A stretch of DNA of 64,000 nucleotides, taken from positions 49,011,501 through 49,075,500 of the forward strand of contig CP114481.1 in assembly GCA_027186245.1 (NCBI GenBank), written 5' to 3'. The notes under the pieces were generated by a model that was given only the letters and a program-made list of their open reading frames with translations, had not been told where the DNA came from and did no database searches. Shown here piece after piece: positions 14,481-28,500 of this stretch (its first letter is position 1; each line of letters starts with the position of its first letter). The stretch comes from Coriaria nepalensis. Its lineage: Eukaryota > Streptophyta > Magnoliopsida > Cucurbitales > Coriariaceae. A program made the translations under genes and the position numbers.

Positions 14481-16467
14481 TGCACTACAAACACAACTTT
14501 GGTGCATAATTTGCAAATGATCATTGCAAGGAAAGTGTGCATTCGTTTAACCTAAAAATCATTTCAATGAGTCATTTCAAGTCAATAACTTATTTCAAAA
14601 CCATTCGAATGAATTCTATTTTTGCACTACAAACACAAGTTTTGTGCATAACTTGCAAATTATCATTCCAAGGAAAGTGTGCATTCATTTCACCTTAAAA
14701 TCATTTCAATCAGTCATCTCAAGTAAATATCATATTTCAAAGCAATTCGAACGAATTCTATTTTTGCACTAGAGACACAACTTTTGTGCATTACTTGCAA
14801 ATGATCATTGCAAGGAAAGTGTGCATTCGTTTAATCTTAAAATCATTTCAATGAGTCATTTCAAGTCAATAACTTTTTTCAAAGCAAGTCGAATGAATTC
14901 TAGTCTTGCACTACAGACACAACTTTTGTGCATTACTTGCAAATGATCATTGCAAGGAAAGTGTGCATTCGTTTAACCTTAAAATCATTTCAATTAGTCA
15001 TTTCAAGTCAATCACTAATTTCAAAGCAATTCGAACGAATTTTATTTTTGCACTACAAACACAAGTTTTATGCATAACTTGCGAATGATCATTCCAAGGA
15101 AAGTGTGCATTCATTTAACCTTAAAATCATTTCAATCAGTCATCTCAAGTAAATATCATATTTCAAAGCAATTCGAACGAATTCTATTTTTGCACTAGAG
15201 ACACAACTTTTGTGCATTACTTGCAAATGATCATTGCAAGGAAAGTGTGCATTCTTTTAATCTTAAAATCATTTCAATGAGTCATGTCAAGTCAATAAAT
15301 TATTTCAAAGCAAGTCGAATGAATTCTAGTTTTGGACTACAGACACAACTTTCATGCATAACTTGCAAGTGATCATTGCAAGGAGAGTGTGCATTCGTTT
15401 AAAATTAAAATTATTTCAATGAGTCATTTCAAGTCAATAACTAATTTCAAAGCAATTCGAACGAATTCTAGTTTTGCACTACAAAAACAAGTTTTGTGCA
15501 TAACTTGCAAATGATCATTCCAAGGAAAGTGTGCATTCATTTAACCTTAAAATCATTTCAATCAGTCATTTCAAGTAAATATCATATTTCAAAGCAATTC
15601 GAACGAATTCTATTTTTGCACTACAAACACAACTTTTGTGCATAACTTGCAAATGATCATTGCAAGGAAAGTGTGCATTCTTCTAACCTTAAAATCATTT
15701 CAATGAGTCATTTCAAGTCAATAAATTATTTCAAAGCAAGTCGAACGAATTCTAGTTTTTCACTACAAACACAACTTTTGTGCATAACTTGCAAATGATC
15801 ATTGCAAGGAAAGTGTGCATTCGTTTAAAATTAAAATTATTTCAATGAGTTATTTCAGGTCAATAACTTATTTCGAAGCAAGTCGAATGAATTCTAGTTT
15901 TGCACTACAGACACAACTTTTGTGCATAACTTGCAAATGACCATTGCAAAGAAAGTGTGCATTCGTTTAACCTTAAAATCATTTCAATTAGTCATTTCAA
16001 GTCAATCACTAATTTCAAAGCAATTCGAACGAATTTTATTTTTGCACTACAAACACCAGTTTTGTGCATAACTTGCAAATGATCATTCCAAGGAAAGTGT
16101 GCTTTTGTTTAACCTAAAAATCATTTCAATGAGTCATTTCAAGTCAATAACTTATTTCAAAACCATTCGAACGAATTCTATTTTTGCACTACAAACACAA
16201 GTTTTGTGCATAACTTGCAAATTATCATTGCGAGGAAAGTGTGCTTTCGTTTAACCTTAAAATCATTTCAATGAGTCATTTCAAGTCAATAACTTTTTTC
16301 AAAGCAAGTCGAATGAATTCTAGTTTTGCACTACAGACACAACTTTTGTGCATAACTTGCAAATGATCATTGCAAGGAAAGTGTGCTTTCGTTTAACCTT
16401 AAAATCATTTCAATGAGTCATTTCAAGTCAATAACTTTTTTCAAAGCAATCCGAATGAAATCTAGTT
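14480..16467. repeat. Mosaic satellite stretch
   Basis: Fourteen monomers with pieces related to different neighbours: 15.06-15.4 kb resembles 13.37 kb and 18.19 kb (AAGTTTTATGC with TTGCGAATG), and 15.62-16.09 kb resembles 13.49-13.96 kb at a 15-monomer offset. No gene or other element is seen. Confidence 0.7.
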
Positions 16468-18318
16468 TTGCACTACAGACACAACTTTTGTGCATTACTT
16501 GCAAATGATCATTGCAAGGAAAGTGTGCATTCGTTTAACCTTAAAATCATATCAATGAGTCATTTCAAGTCAATAAATAATTTCAAAGCAAGTCGAACGA
16601 ATTCTAGTTTTTCACTACAAACACAAATTTTGTGCATTACTTGCAAATGATCATTGCAAGGAAAGTGTGCATTCGTTTAAAATTAAAATCATTTCAATGA
16701 TTCATTTCAAGTCAATAACTTATTTCAAAGCAAGTCGAAATAATTCTAGTTTTGCACTACAGACAAAACTTTTGTGCATAACTTGCAAATGATCATTGCA
16801 AGGAAAGTGTGCATTCGTTTAACCTTAAAATCATTTCAATGAGTCATTTCAAGTCAATAACTAATTTCAAAGCAATTCGAACGAATTCTAGTTTTGCACT
16901 ACAAAAACAAGTTTTGTGCATAACTTGCAAATGATCATTCCAAGGAAAGTGTGCATTCATTTAACCTTAAAATCATTTCAATCAGTCATTTCAAGTAAAT
17001 ATCATATTTCAAAGCAATTCGAACGAATTCTATTTTTGCACTACAAACACAACTTTTGTGCATAACTTGCAAATGATCATTGCAAAGAAAGTGTGCATTC
17101 GTTTAATCTTAAAATCATTTCAATGAGTCATTTCAAGTCAATAACTTTTTTCAAAGCAAGTCGAATGAATTCTAGTTTTGCACTACAGACACAACTTTTG
17201 TGCATTACTTGCAAATGATCATTGCAAGGAAAGTGTGCATTCGTTTAACCTTAAAATCATTTCAATGAGTCATTTCAAGTCAATAAATTATTTCAAAGCA
17301 AGTCGAACGAATTCTAGTTTTTCACTACAAACACAAATTTTGTGCATTACTTGCAAATGATCATTGCAAGGAAAGTTTGCATTCGTTTAAAATTAAAATC
17401 ATTTCAATGATTCATTTCAAGTCAATAACTTATTTCAAAGCAAGTCGAAATAATTCTAGTTTTGCACTACAGACAAAACTTTTGTGCATAACCTGCAAAT
17501 GATCATTGCAAGGAAAGTGTGCATTCGTTTAACCTTAAAATCATTTCAATGAGTCATTTCAAGTCAATAACTAATTTCAAAGCAATTCGAACGAATTCTA
17601 GTTTTGCACTACAAAAACAAGTTTTGTGCATAACTTGCAAATGATCATTCCAAGGAAAGTGTGCATTCATTTAACCTTAAAATCATTTCAATCAGTCATT
17701 TCAAGTAAATATCATATTTCAAAGCAATTCGAACGAATTCTATTTTTGCACTACAAACACAACTTTTGTGCATAACTTGCAAATGATCATTGCAAGGAAA
17801 GTGTGCATTCTTTTAACCTTAAAATCATTTCAATGAGTCATTTCAAGTCAATAAATTATTTCGAAGCAAGTCGAACGAATTCTAGTTTTTCACTACAAAC
17901 ACAACTTTTGTGCATAACTTGCAAATGATTATTGCAAGGAGAGTGTGCATTCGTTTAAAATTAAAATCATTTCAATGAGTTATTTCAAGTCAATAACTTA
18001 TTTCGAAGCAAGTCGAAAGAATTCTAGTTTTGCACTACAGACACAGCTTTTGTGCATAACTTGCAAATGATCATTGCAAGGAAAGTGTACATTCGTTTAA
18101 CCTTAAAATCATTTCAATTAGTCATTTCAAGTCAATCACTAATTTCAAATCAATTCGAACGAATTTTATTTTTGCACTACAAACACAAGTTTTATGCATA
18201 ACTTGCGAATGATCATTCCAACGAAAGTGTGCATTCATTTAACCTTAAAATCATTTCAATCAGTCATCTCAAGTAAATATCATATTTCAAAGCAATTCGA
18301 ACGAATTCTATTTTTGCA
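16468..18318 (+). repeat. 1.85-kb block, partner of 11640-13490
   Basis: Second copy at +4,828 bp. It contains the second instance of the 710-bp tandem pair (marker at 16737 and 17447). A more diverged third relative occurs near 36.95-38.16 kb, 140 monomers plus three 13-bp insertions away from its counterpart. Confidence 0.8.
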
Positions 18319-19027
18319 CTAGAGACACAACTTTTGTGCATTACTTGCAAATGATCATTGCAAGGAAAGTGTGCATTCGTTTAATCTTAAAATCATTTCA
18401 ATGAGTCATTTCAAGTCAATAAATTATTTCAAAGCAAGTCGAATGAATTCTAGTTTTGGACTACAGACACAACTTTCATGCATAACTTGCAAGTGATCAT
18501 TGCAAGGAGAGTGTGCATTCGTTTAAAATTAAAATCATTTCAATGAGTCATTTCAGGTCAATAACTTATTTCAAAGCAAGTCGAACGAATTCTAGTTTTC
18601 CACTACAAACACAACTTTTGTGCATAACTTGCAAATGATCATTGCAAGCAAAGTGTGCATTCGTTTAACCTTAAAATCATTTCAATGAGTCATTTCAAGT
18701 CAATAACTTTTTTCAAAGCAAGTCGAATGAATTCTAGTTTTGCACTACAGACACAACTTTTGTGCATAACTTGCAAATGATCATTGCAAGGAAAGTGTGC
18801 TTTCGTTTAACCTTAAAATCATTTCAATGAGTCATTTCAAGTCAATAACTTTTTTCAAAGCAATTCGAACGAATTCTAGTTTTGCACTACAAAAACAAGT
18901 TTTGTGCATAACTTGCAAATGATCATTCCAAGGAAAGTGTGCATTCATTTAACCTTAAAATCATTTCAATCAGTCATTTCAAGTAAATATCATATTTCAA
19001 AGCAATTCGAACGAATTCTATTTTTGC
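18318..19027. repeat. Mosaic satellite stretch between copied blocks
   Basis: Five monomers joining the 16468-18318 block to the 19028-20018 block. The first part (ACTAGAGAC, TTGGACTACAG, CTTGCAAGTGATC) is related to 14.05-14.45 kb and also to 19.6-19.95 kb. Nothing other than satellite is present. Confidence 0.7.
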
Positions 19028-20018
19028 ACTACAAACACAACTTTTGTGCATAACTTGCAAATGATCCTTGCAAGGAAAGTGTGCATTCTTCTAACCTTAA
19101 AATCATTTCAATGAGTCATTTCAAGTCAATAAATTATTTCAAAGCAAGTCGAAAGAATTCTAGTTTTTCACTACAAACACAACTTTTGTGCATAACTTGC
19201 AAATGATCATTGCAAGGAAAGTGTGCATTCGTTTAAAATTAAAATTATTTCAATGAGTTATTTCAAGTCAATAACTTATTTCGAAGCAAGTCGAATGAAT
19301 TCTAGTTTTGCACTACAGACACAACTTTTGTGCATAACTTGCAAATGACCATTGCAAAGAAAGTGTGCATTCGTTTAACCTTAAAATCATTTCAATTAGT
19401 CATTTCAAGTCAATCACTAATTTCAAAGCAATTCGAACGAATTTTATTTTTGCACTACAAACACCAGTTTTGTGCATAACTTGCAAATGATCATTCCAAG
19501 GAAAGTGTGCATTCATTTAACCTTAAAATCATTCCAATCAGCCATTTCAAGTAAATATCATATTTCAAAGCAATTCGAACGAATTCTATTTTTGCACTAG
19601 AGACACAACTTTTGTGCATTACTTGCAAATGATCATTGCAAGGAAAGTGTGCATTCGTTTAATCTTAAAATCATTTCAATGAGTCATTTCAAGTCAATAA
19701 ATTATTTCAAAGCAAGTCGAATGAATTCTAGTTTTGGACTACAGACACAACTTTCATGCATAACTTGCAAGTGATCATTGCAAGGAGAGTGTGCATTTGT
19801 TTAAAATTAAAATCATTTCAATGAGTCATTTCAGGTCAATAACTTATTTCAAAGCAAGTCGAACGAATTCTAGTTTTCCACTACAAACACAACTTTTGTG
19901 CATAACTTGCAAATGATCATTGCAAGCAAAGTGTGCATTCGTTTAACCTTAAAATCATTTCAATGAGTCATTTCAAGTCAATAACTTTTTTCAAAGCAAG
20001 TCGAATGAATTCTAGTTT
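19028..20018 (+). repeat. 1-kb block, partner of 13490-14480
   Basis: Second copy at +5,538 bp with the ATTCTTCTAACC and TCATTCCAATCAGCC markers. A third relative of its middle part lies near 36.24-36.68 kb (TCATTCC at 36608), 120 monomers plus 39 bp from 19529; the 39 bp equal the three intervening 13-bp insertions. Confidence 0.75.
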
Positions 20019-22765
20019 TGCACTACAGACACAACTTTTGTGCATAACTTGCAAATGATCATTGCAAGGAAAGTGTGCTTTCGTTTAACCTTAAAATCAT
20101 TTCAATGAGTCATTTCAAGTCAATAACTTATTTCAAAGCAAGTCGAATGAATTCTAGTTTTGCACTACAGACACAACTTTGGTGCATAACTTGCAAATGA
20201 TCATTGCAAGGAAAGTGTGCATTCGTTTAAAATTAAAATCATTTCAATGAGTCATTTCAAGTCAATAACTTATTTCAAAGCAAGTCGAACGAATTCTAGT
20301 TTTCCACTACAAACACAACTTTTGTGCATAATTTGCAAATGATCATTGCAAGGAAAGTGTGCATTCGTTTAACCTAAAAATCATTTCAATGAGTCATTTC
20401 AAGTCAATAACTTATTTCAAAACCATTCGAACGAATTCTATTTTTGCACTACAAACACAAGTTTTGTGCATAACTTGCAAATTATCATTCCAAGGAAAGT
20501 GTGCATTCATTTAACCTTAAAATCATTTCAATGAGTCATTTCAAGTCAATAACTTTTTTCAAGGCAAGTCGAATGAATTCTAGTTTTGCACTACAGACAC
20601 AACTTTCGTGCATAACTTGCAAATGATCATTGCAAGGAAAGTGTGCATTCGTTTAAAACTAAAATCATTTCAATGAGTCATTTCAAGTCAATAACTTATT
20701 TCAAAGCAAGTCGAACGAATTCTAGTTTTCCACTACAAACACAACTTTTGTGCATAATTTGCAAATGATCATTGCAAGGAAAGTGTGCATTCGTTTAACC
20801 TAAAAATCATTTCAATGAGTCATTTCAAGTCAATAACTTATTTCAAAACCATTCGAACGAATTCTATTTTTGCACTACAAACACAAGTTTTGTGCATAAC
20901 TTGCAAATTATCATTCCAAGGAAAGTGTGCATTCATTTAACCTTAAAATCATTTCAATGAGTCATTCCAAGTCAATAACTTTTTTCAAAGCAAGTCGAAT
21001 GAATTCTAGTTTTGCACTACAGACACAACTTTTGTGCATAACTTGTAAATGATCATTGCAAGGAAAGTGTGCTTTCGTTTAACCTTAAAATCATTTCAAT
21101 GAGTCATTTCAAGTCAATAACTTATTTCAAAGCAAGTCGAATGAATTCTAGTTTTGCACTACAGACCCAACTTTCGTGCATAACTTGCAAATGATCATTG
21201 CAAGGAAAGTGTGCTTTCGTTTAACCTTAAAATCATTTCAATGAGTCATTTCAAGTCAATAACTTTTTTCAAAGCAAGTCGAATGAATTCTAGTTTTGCA
21301 CTACAGACACAACTTTTGTGCATAACTTGCAAATGATCATTGCAAGGAAAGTGTGCTTTCGTTTAACCTTAAAATCATTTCAATGAGTCATTTCAAGTCA
21401 ATAACTTATTTCAAAGCAAGTCGAATGAATTCTAGTTTTGCACTACAGACACAACTTTGGTGCATAACTTGCAAATGATCATTGCAAGGAAAGTGTGCAT
21501 TCGTTTAAAATTAAAATCATTTCAATGAGTCATTTCAAGTCAATAACTTATTTCAAAGCAAGTCGAACGAATTCTAGTTTTCCACTACAAACACAACTTT
21601 TGTGCATAATTTGCAAATGATCATTGCAAGGAAAGTGTGCATTCGTTTAACCTAAAAATCATTTCAATGAGTCATTTCAAGTCAATAACTTATTTCAACA
21701 CCATTCGAACGAATTCTATTTTTGCACTACAAACACAAGTTTTGTGCATAACTTGCAAATTATCATTCCAAGGAAAGTGTGCATTCATTTAACCTTAAAA
21801 TCATTTCAATGAGTCATTTCAAGTCAATAACTTTTTTCAAAGCAAGTCGAATGAATTCTAGTTTTGCACTACAGACACAACTTTCGTGCATAACTTGCAA
21901 ATGATCATTGCAAGGAAAGTGTGCATTCGTTTAAAACTAAAATCATTTCAATGAGTCATTTCAAGTCAATAACTTATTTCAAAGCAAGTCGAACGAATTC
22001 TAGTTTTCCACTACAAACACAACTTTTGTGCATAATTTGCAAATGATCATTGCAAGGAAAGTGTGCATTCGTTTAACCTAAAAATCATTTCAATGAGTCA
22101 TTTCAAGTCAATAACTTATTTCAAAACCATTCGAACGAATTCTATTTTTGCACTACAAACACAAGTTTTGTGCATAACTTGCAAATTATCATTCCAAGGA
22201 AAGTGTGCATTCATTTAACCTTAAAATCATTTCAATGAGTCATTCCAAGTCAATAACTTTTTTCAAAGCAAGTCGAATGAATTCTAGTTTTGCACTACAG
22301 ACACAACTTTTGTGCATAACTTGTAAATGATCATTGCAAGGAAAGTGTGCTTTCGTTTAACCTTAAAATCATTTCAATGAGTCATTTCAAGTCAATAACT
22401 TATTTCAAAGCAAGTCGAATGAATTCTAGTTTTGCACTACAGACCCAACTTTCGTGCATAACTTGCAAATGATCATTGCAAGGAAAGTGTGCTTTCGTTT
22501 AACCTTAAAATCATTTCAATGAGTCATTTCAAGTCAATAACTTTTTTCAAAGCAAGTCGAATGAATTCTAGTTTTGCACTACAGACACAACTTTTGTGCA
22601 TAACTTGCAAATGATCATTGCAAGGAAAGTTTGCTTTCGTTTAACCTTAAAATCATTTCAATGAGTCATTTCAAGTCAATAACTTATTTCAAAGCAAGTC
22701 GAATGAATTCTAGTTTTGCACTACAGACACAACTTTGGTGCATAACTTGCAAATGATCATTGCAA
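19950..22765 (+). repeat. 9-monomer tandem higher-order repeat (1,278 bp)
   Basis: Copy 1 is about 19950-21227 and copy 2 about 21228-22505, with similarity to about 22765. The markers CTTTGGTGC (20181, 21459, 22737) and ACAGACCCAAC (21161, 22439) are each 1,278 bp apart. Each unit carries two 426-bp modules of three monomer types: TAAAATTAAAATC or TAAAACTAAAATC, then ACCTAAAAATC with AAACCATTCG, then ACCTTAAAATC following CAAATTATCATTCC. It slightly overlaps the preceding block because both share the junction monomer. Confidence 0.85.
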
Positions 22766-23039
22766 GGAAAGTGTGCTTTCGTTTGACCTGAAAATCATTT
22801 CAATGAGTCATTTCAAGTCAATAACTTATTTCAAAGCAAGTCGAATGAATTCTAGTTTTGCACTACAGACACAACTTTGGTGCATAACTTGCAAATGATC
22901 ATTGCAAGGAAAGTGTGCATTCGTTTAAAATTAAAATCATTTCAATGAGTCATTTCAAGTCAATAACTTTTTTCAAAGCAATCCGAATGAAATCTAGTTT
23001 TACACTACAGACACAACTTTTGTGCATAACTTTCACATG

Positions 23040-24870
23040 ATCATTGCAAGGAAAGTGTGCTTTCGTTTAACCTTAAAATCATTTCAATGAGTCATTTCAA
23101 GTCAATAACTTTTTTCAAAGCAAGTCGAATGAATTCTAGTTTTGCACTAGAGACACAACTTTCGTGCATAACTTGCAAATGATCATTGCAAGGAAAGTGT
23201 GCATTCGTTTAAAATTAAAATCATTTCAATGAGTCATTTCAAGTCAATAACTTTTTTCAAAGCAATCCGAATGAAATCTAGTTTTACACTACAGACACAA
23301 CTTTTGTGCATAACTTTCACATGATCATTGCAAGGAAAGTGTGCTTTCGTTTAACCTTAAAATCATTTCAATGAGTCATTTCAAGTCAATAACTTAGTTC
23401 AAAGCAAGTCGAATGAATTCTAGTTTTGCACTACAGACACAACTTTTGTGCATAACTTGCAAATGATCATTGCAAGGAAAGTGTGCATTCGTTTAAAATT
23501 AAAATTATTTCAATGAGTTATTTCAAGTCAATAACTTATTTCGAAGCAAGTCGAATGAATTCTAGTTTTGCACTACAGACACAACTTTTGTGCATAACTT
23601 GCAAATGATCATTGCAAGGAAAGTGTGCTTTCGTTTAACCTTAAAATCATTTCAATGAGTCATTTCAAGTCAATAACTTATTTCAAAGCAAGTCGAACGA
23701 ATTCTAGTTTTCCACTACAAACACAACTTTTTTGCATAATTTGCAAATGATCATTGCAAGGAAAGTGTGCATTCGTTTAACCTAAAAATCATTTCAATGA
23801 GTCATTTCAAGTCAATAACTTATTTCAAAACCATTCGAATGAATTCTATTTTTGCACTACAAACACAAGTTTTGTGCATAACTTGCAAATTATCATTCCA
23901 AGGAAAGTGTGCATTCATTTAACCTTAAAATCATTTCACTGAGTCATTTCAAGTCAATAACTTTTTTCAAAGCAAGTCGAATGAATTATAGTTTTGCACT
24001 ACAGACACAACTTTTGTGCATAACTTGTAAATGATCATTGCAAGGAAAGTGTGCTTTCGTTTAACCTTAAAATCATTTCAATGAGTCATTTCAAGTCAAT
24101 AACTTATTTCAAAGCAAGTCGAATGAATTCTAGTTTTGCACTACAGACACAACTTTCGTGCATAACTTGCAAATGATCATTGCAAGGAAAGTGTGCATTC
24201 GTTTAAAATTAAAATCATTTCAATGAGTCATTTCAAGTCAATAACTTATTTCAAAGCAAGTCGAACGAATTCTAGTTTTCCACTACAAACACAACTTTTG
24301 TGCATAATTTGCAAACGATCATTGCAAGGAAAGTGTGCATTCGTTTAACCTAAAAATCATTTCAATGAGTCATTTCAAGTCAATAACTTATTTCAAAACC
24401 ATTCGAACGAATTCTATTTTTGCACTACAAACACAAGTTTTATGCATAACTTGCAAATTATCATTCCAAGGAAAGTGTGCATTCGTTTAACCTTAAAATC
24501 ATTTCAATGAGTCACTTCAAGTCAATATCTTTTTTCAAAGCAAGTCGAATGAATTCTAGTTTTGCACTACAGACACAACTTTTGTGCATAACTTGCAAAT
24601 GATCATTGCAAGGAAAGTGTGCTTTCGTTTAACCTTAAAATCATTTCAATGAGTCATTTCAAGTCAATAACTTATTTCAAAGCAAGTCGAACGAATTCTA
24701 GTTTTCCACTACAAACACAACTTTTGTGCATAATTTGCAAATGATCATTGCAAGGAAAGTGTGCATTCGTTTAACCTAAAAATCATTTCAATGAGTCATT
24801 TCAAGTCAATAACTTATTTCAACACCATTCGAACGAATTCTATTTTTGCACTACAAACACAAGTTTTGTG
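23040..24870 (+). repeat. 1.83-kb block at 23-monomer offset (copy 1)
   Basis: Matches about 26306-28136 at 3,266 bp (23 x 142). Markers: ACTAGAGACAC (23144 and 26410) and TTTCACTGAGTC (23937 and 27203). Few substitutions are visible, for example CTTTTTTGC near 23730 against CTTTTGTGC in the partner. Similarity ends where TGCATAACCTGC faces TGCATAACTTGC. Confidence 0.8.
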
Positions 24871-25225
24871 CATAACCTGCAAATTATCATTCCAAGGAAA
24901 GTGTGCATTCGTTTAACCTTAAAATCATTTCAATGATTCATTTCAAGTCAATAACTTTTTTCAAAGCAATTCGAACGAATTCTATTTTTGCACAACAAAA
25001 ACAAGTTTTGTGCGTAACTTGCAAATGATCATTCCAAGGAAAGTAAGCATTCATTTCACCTTAAAATCATTTCAATCAGTCATTTCCAGTAAATATCATA
25101 TTTCAAATTAATTCGAACGAATTCTATTTTTGCACTACAAACACAACTTTTGTGCATAACTTGCAAATGATCATTGCAAAGAAAGTGTGCATTCGTTTAA
25201 CCTTTAAATCATTTCAATGAGTCAT
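24870..25225. repeat. Left-type monomer island
   Basis: Two to three monomers with TTGCACAACAAAAAC, GTGCGTAAC, GTAAGCATTC and CAAATTAATTCG stand out from their surroundings. The closest relatives I saw are near 11.05-11.5 kb and 36.8-37.05 kb. This looks like an old type reinserted into a homogenised region by recombination. Confidence 0.65.
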
Positions 25226-26305
25226 TTCAAGTCAATAACTTATTTCAAAGCAAGTCGAATGAATTCTAGTTTTGCACTACAGACCCAACTTTCGTGCATA
25301 ACTTGCAAATGATCATTGCAAGGAAAGTGTGCTTTCGTTTAACCTTAAAATCATTTCAATGAGTCATTTCAAGTCAATAACTTTTTTCAAAGCAAGTTGA
25401 ATGAATTCTAGTTTTGCACTACAGACACAACTTTTGTGCATAACTTGCAAATGATCATTGCAAGGAAAGTTTGCTTTCGTTTAACCTTAAAATCATTTCA
25501 ATGAGTCATTTCAAGTCAATAACTTATTTCAAAGCAAGTCGAATGAATTCTAGTTTTGCACTACAGACACAACTTTTGTGCATAACTTGCAAATGATCAT
25601 TGCAAGGAAAGTGTGCTTTCGTTTGACCTGAAAATCATTTCAATGAGTCATTTCAAGTCAATAACTTATTTCAAAGCAAGTCGAATGAATTCTAGTTTTG
25701 CACTACAGACACAACTTTGGTGCATAACTTGCAAATGATCATTGCAAGGAAAGTGTGCATTCGTTTAAAATTAAAATCATTTCAATGAGTCATTTCAAGT
25801 CAATAACTTATTTCAAAGCAAGTCGAACGAATTCTAGTTTTCCACTACAAACACATCTTTTGTGCATAATTTGCAAATGATCATTACAAGGAAAGTGTGC
25901 ATTCGTTTAACCTAAAAATCATTTCAATGAGTCATTTCAAGTCAATAACTTATTTCAAAACCATTCGAACGAATTCTATTTTTGCACTACAAACACAAGT
26001 TTTGTGCATTACTTGCAAATTATCATTGCAAGGAACGTGTGCTTTCGTTTAACCTTAAAATCATTTCAATGAGTCATTTCAAGTCAATAACTTTTTTCGA
26101 AGCAAGTCGAATGAATTCTAGTTTTGCACTACAGACACAACTTTTGTGCATAACTTGCAAATGATCATTGCAAGGAAAGTGTGCTTTCATTTAACCTTAA
26201 AATCATTTCAATGAGTCATTTCAAGTCAATAACTTTTTTCAAAGCAAGTCGAATGAATTATAGTTTTGCACTACAGACACAACTTTTGTGCATAACTTGT
26301 AAATG

Positions 26306-28136
26306 ATCATTGCAAGGAAAGTGTGCTTTCGTTTAACCTTAAAATCATTTCAATGAGTCATTTCAAGTCAATAACTTTTTTCAAAGCAAGTCGAATGAAT
26401 TCTAGTTTTGCACTAGAGACACAACTTTCGTGCATAACTTGCAAATGATCATTGCAAGGAAAGTGTGCATTCGTTTAAAATTAAAATCATTTCAATGAGT
26501 CATTTCAAGTCAATAACTTTTTTCAAAGCAATCCGAATGAAATCTAGTTTTACACTACAGACACAACTTTTGTGCATAACTTTCACATGATCATTGCAAG
26601 GAAAGTGTGCTTTCGTTTAACCTTAAAATCATTTCAATGAGTCATTTCAAGTCAATAACTTAGTTCAAAGCAAGTCGAATGAATTCTAGTTTTGCACTAC
26701 AGACACAACTTTTGTGCATAACTTGCAAATGATCATTGCAAGGAAAGTGTGCATTCGTTTAAAATTAAAATTATTTCAATGAGTTATTTCAAGTCAATAA
26801 CTTATTTCGAAGCAAGTCGAATGAATTCTAGTTTTGCACTACAGACACAACTTTTGTGCATAACTTGCAAATGATCATTGCAAGGAAAGTGTGCTTTCGT
26901 TTAACCTTAAAATCATTTCAATGAGTCATTTCAAGTCAATAACTTATTTCAAAGCAAGTCGAACGAATTCTAGTTTTCCACTACAAACACAACTTTTGTG
27001 CATAATTTGCAAATGATCATTGCAAGGAAAGTGTGCATTCGTTTAACCTAAAAATCATTTCAATGAGTCATTTCAAGTCAATAACTTATTTCAAAACCAT
27101 TCGAATGAATTCTATTTTTGCACTACAAACACAAGTTTTGTGCATAACTTGCAAATTATCATTCCAAGGAAAGTGTGCATTTATTTAACCTTAAAATCAT
27201 TTCACTGAGTCATTTCAAGTCAATAACTTTTTTCAAAGCAAGTCGAATGAATTATAGTTTTGCACTACAGACACAACTTTTGTGCATAACTTGTAAATGA
27301 TCATTGCAAGGAAAGTGTACTTTCGTTTAACCTTAAAATCATTTCAATGAGTCATTTCAAGTCAATAACTTATTTCAAAGCAAGTCGAATGAATTCTAGT
27401 TTTGCACTACAGACACAACTTTCGTGCATAACTTGCAAATGATCATTGCAAGGAAAGTGTGCATTCGTTTAAAATTAAAATCATTTCAATGAGTCATTTC
27501 AAGTCAATAACTTATTTCAAAGCAAGTCGAACGAATTCTAGTTTTCCACTACAAACACAACTTTTGTGCATAATTTGCAAACGATCATTGCAAGGAAAGT
27601 GTGCATTCGTTTAACCTAAAAATCATTTCAATGAGTCATTTCAAGTCAATAACTTATTTCAAAACCATTCGAACGAATTCTATTTTTGCACTACAAACAC
27701 AAGTTTTATGCATAACTTGCAAATTATCATTCCAAGGAAAGTGTGCATTCGTTTAACCTTAAAATCATTTCAATGAGTCACTTCAAGTCAATATCTTTTT
27801 TCAAAGCAAGTCGAATGAATTCTAGTTTTGCACTACAGACACAACTTTTGTGCATAACTTGCAAATGATCATTGCAAGGAAAGTGTGCTTTCGTTTAACC
27901 TTAAAATCATTTCAATGAGTCATTTCAAGTCAATAACTTATTTCAAAGCAAGTCGAACGAATTCTAGTTTTCCACTACAAACACAACTTTTGTGCATAAT
28001 TTGCAAATGATCATTGCAAGGAAAGTGTGCATTCGTTTAACCTAAAAATCATTTCAATGAGTCATTTCAAGTCAATAACTTATTTCAAAACCATTCGAAC
28101 GAATTCTATTTTTGCACTACAAACACAAGTTTTGTG
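26306..28136 (+). repeat. 1.83-kb block at 23-monomer offset (copy 2)
   Basis: Second copy of 23040-24870. A third copy lies at about 33716-35546 because this stretch sits inside the larger 25225-28660 block. Three copies of one block therefore reflect two successive events. Confidence 0.8.
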
Positions 28137-28474
28137 CATAACTTGCAAATTATCATTCCAAGGAAAGTGTGCATTCATTTAACCTTAAAATCATTTCAAT
28201 GAGTCATTTCAAGTCAATAACTTTTTTCAAAGCAAGTCGAATGAATTATAGTTTTGCACTACAGACACAACTTTTGTGCATAACTTGTAAATGATCATTG
28301 CAAGGAAAGTGTGCTTTCGTTTAACCTTAAAATCATTTCAATGAGTCATTTCAAGTCAAAAACTTATTTCAAAGCAAGTCGAATGAATTCTAGTTTTGCA
28401 CTACAGACACAACTTTCGTGCATAACTTGCAAATGATCATTGCAAGGAAAGTGTGCTTTCGTTTAACCTTAAAA

Positions 28475-28500
28475 TCATTTCAATGAGTCATTTCAATGAG
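28475..28500 (+). repeat. 13-bp internal duplication, first occurrence
   Basis: TCATTTCAATGAG is present twice in a row (28475-28487, 28488-28500), followed by the normal TCATTTCAAG. This monomer is therefore 155 bp. The unit equals the spacing of two ATTTCAA heptamers. Confidence 0.95.
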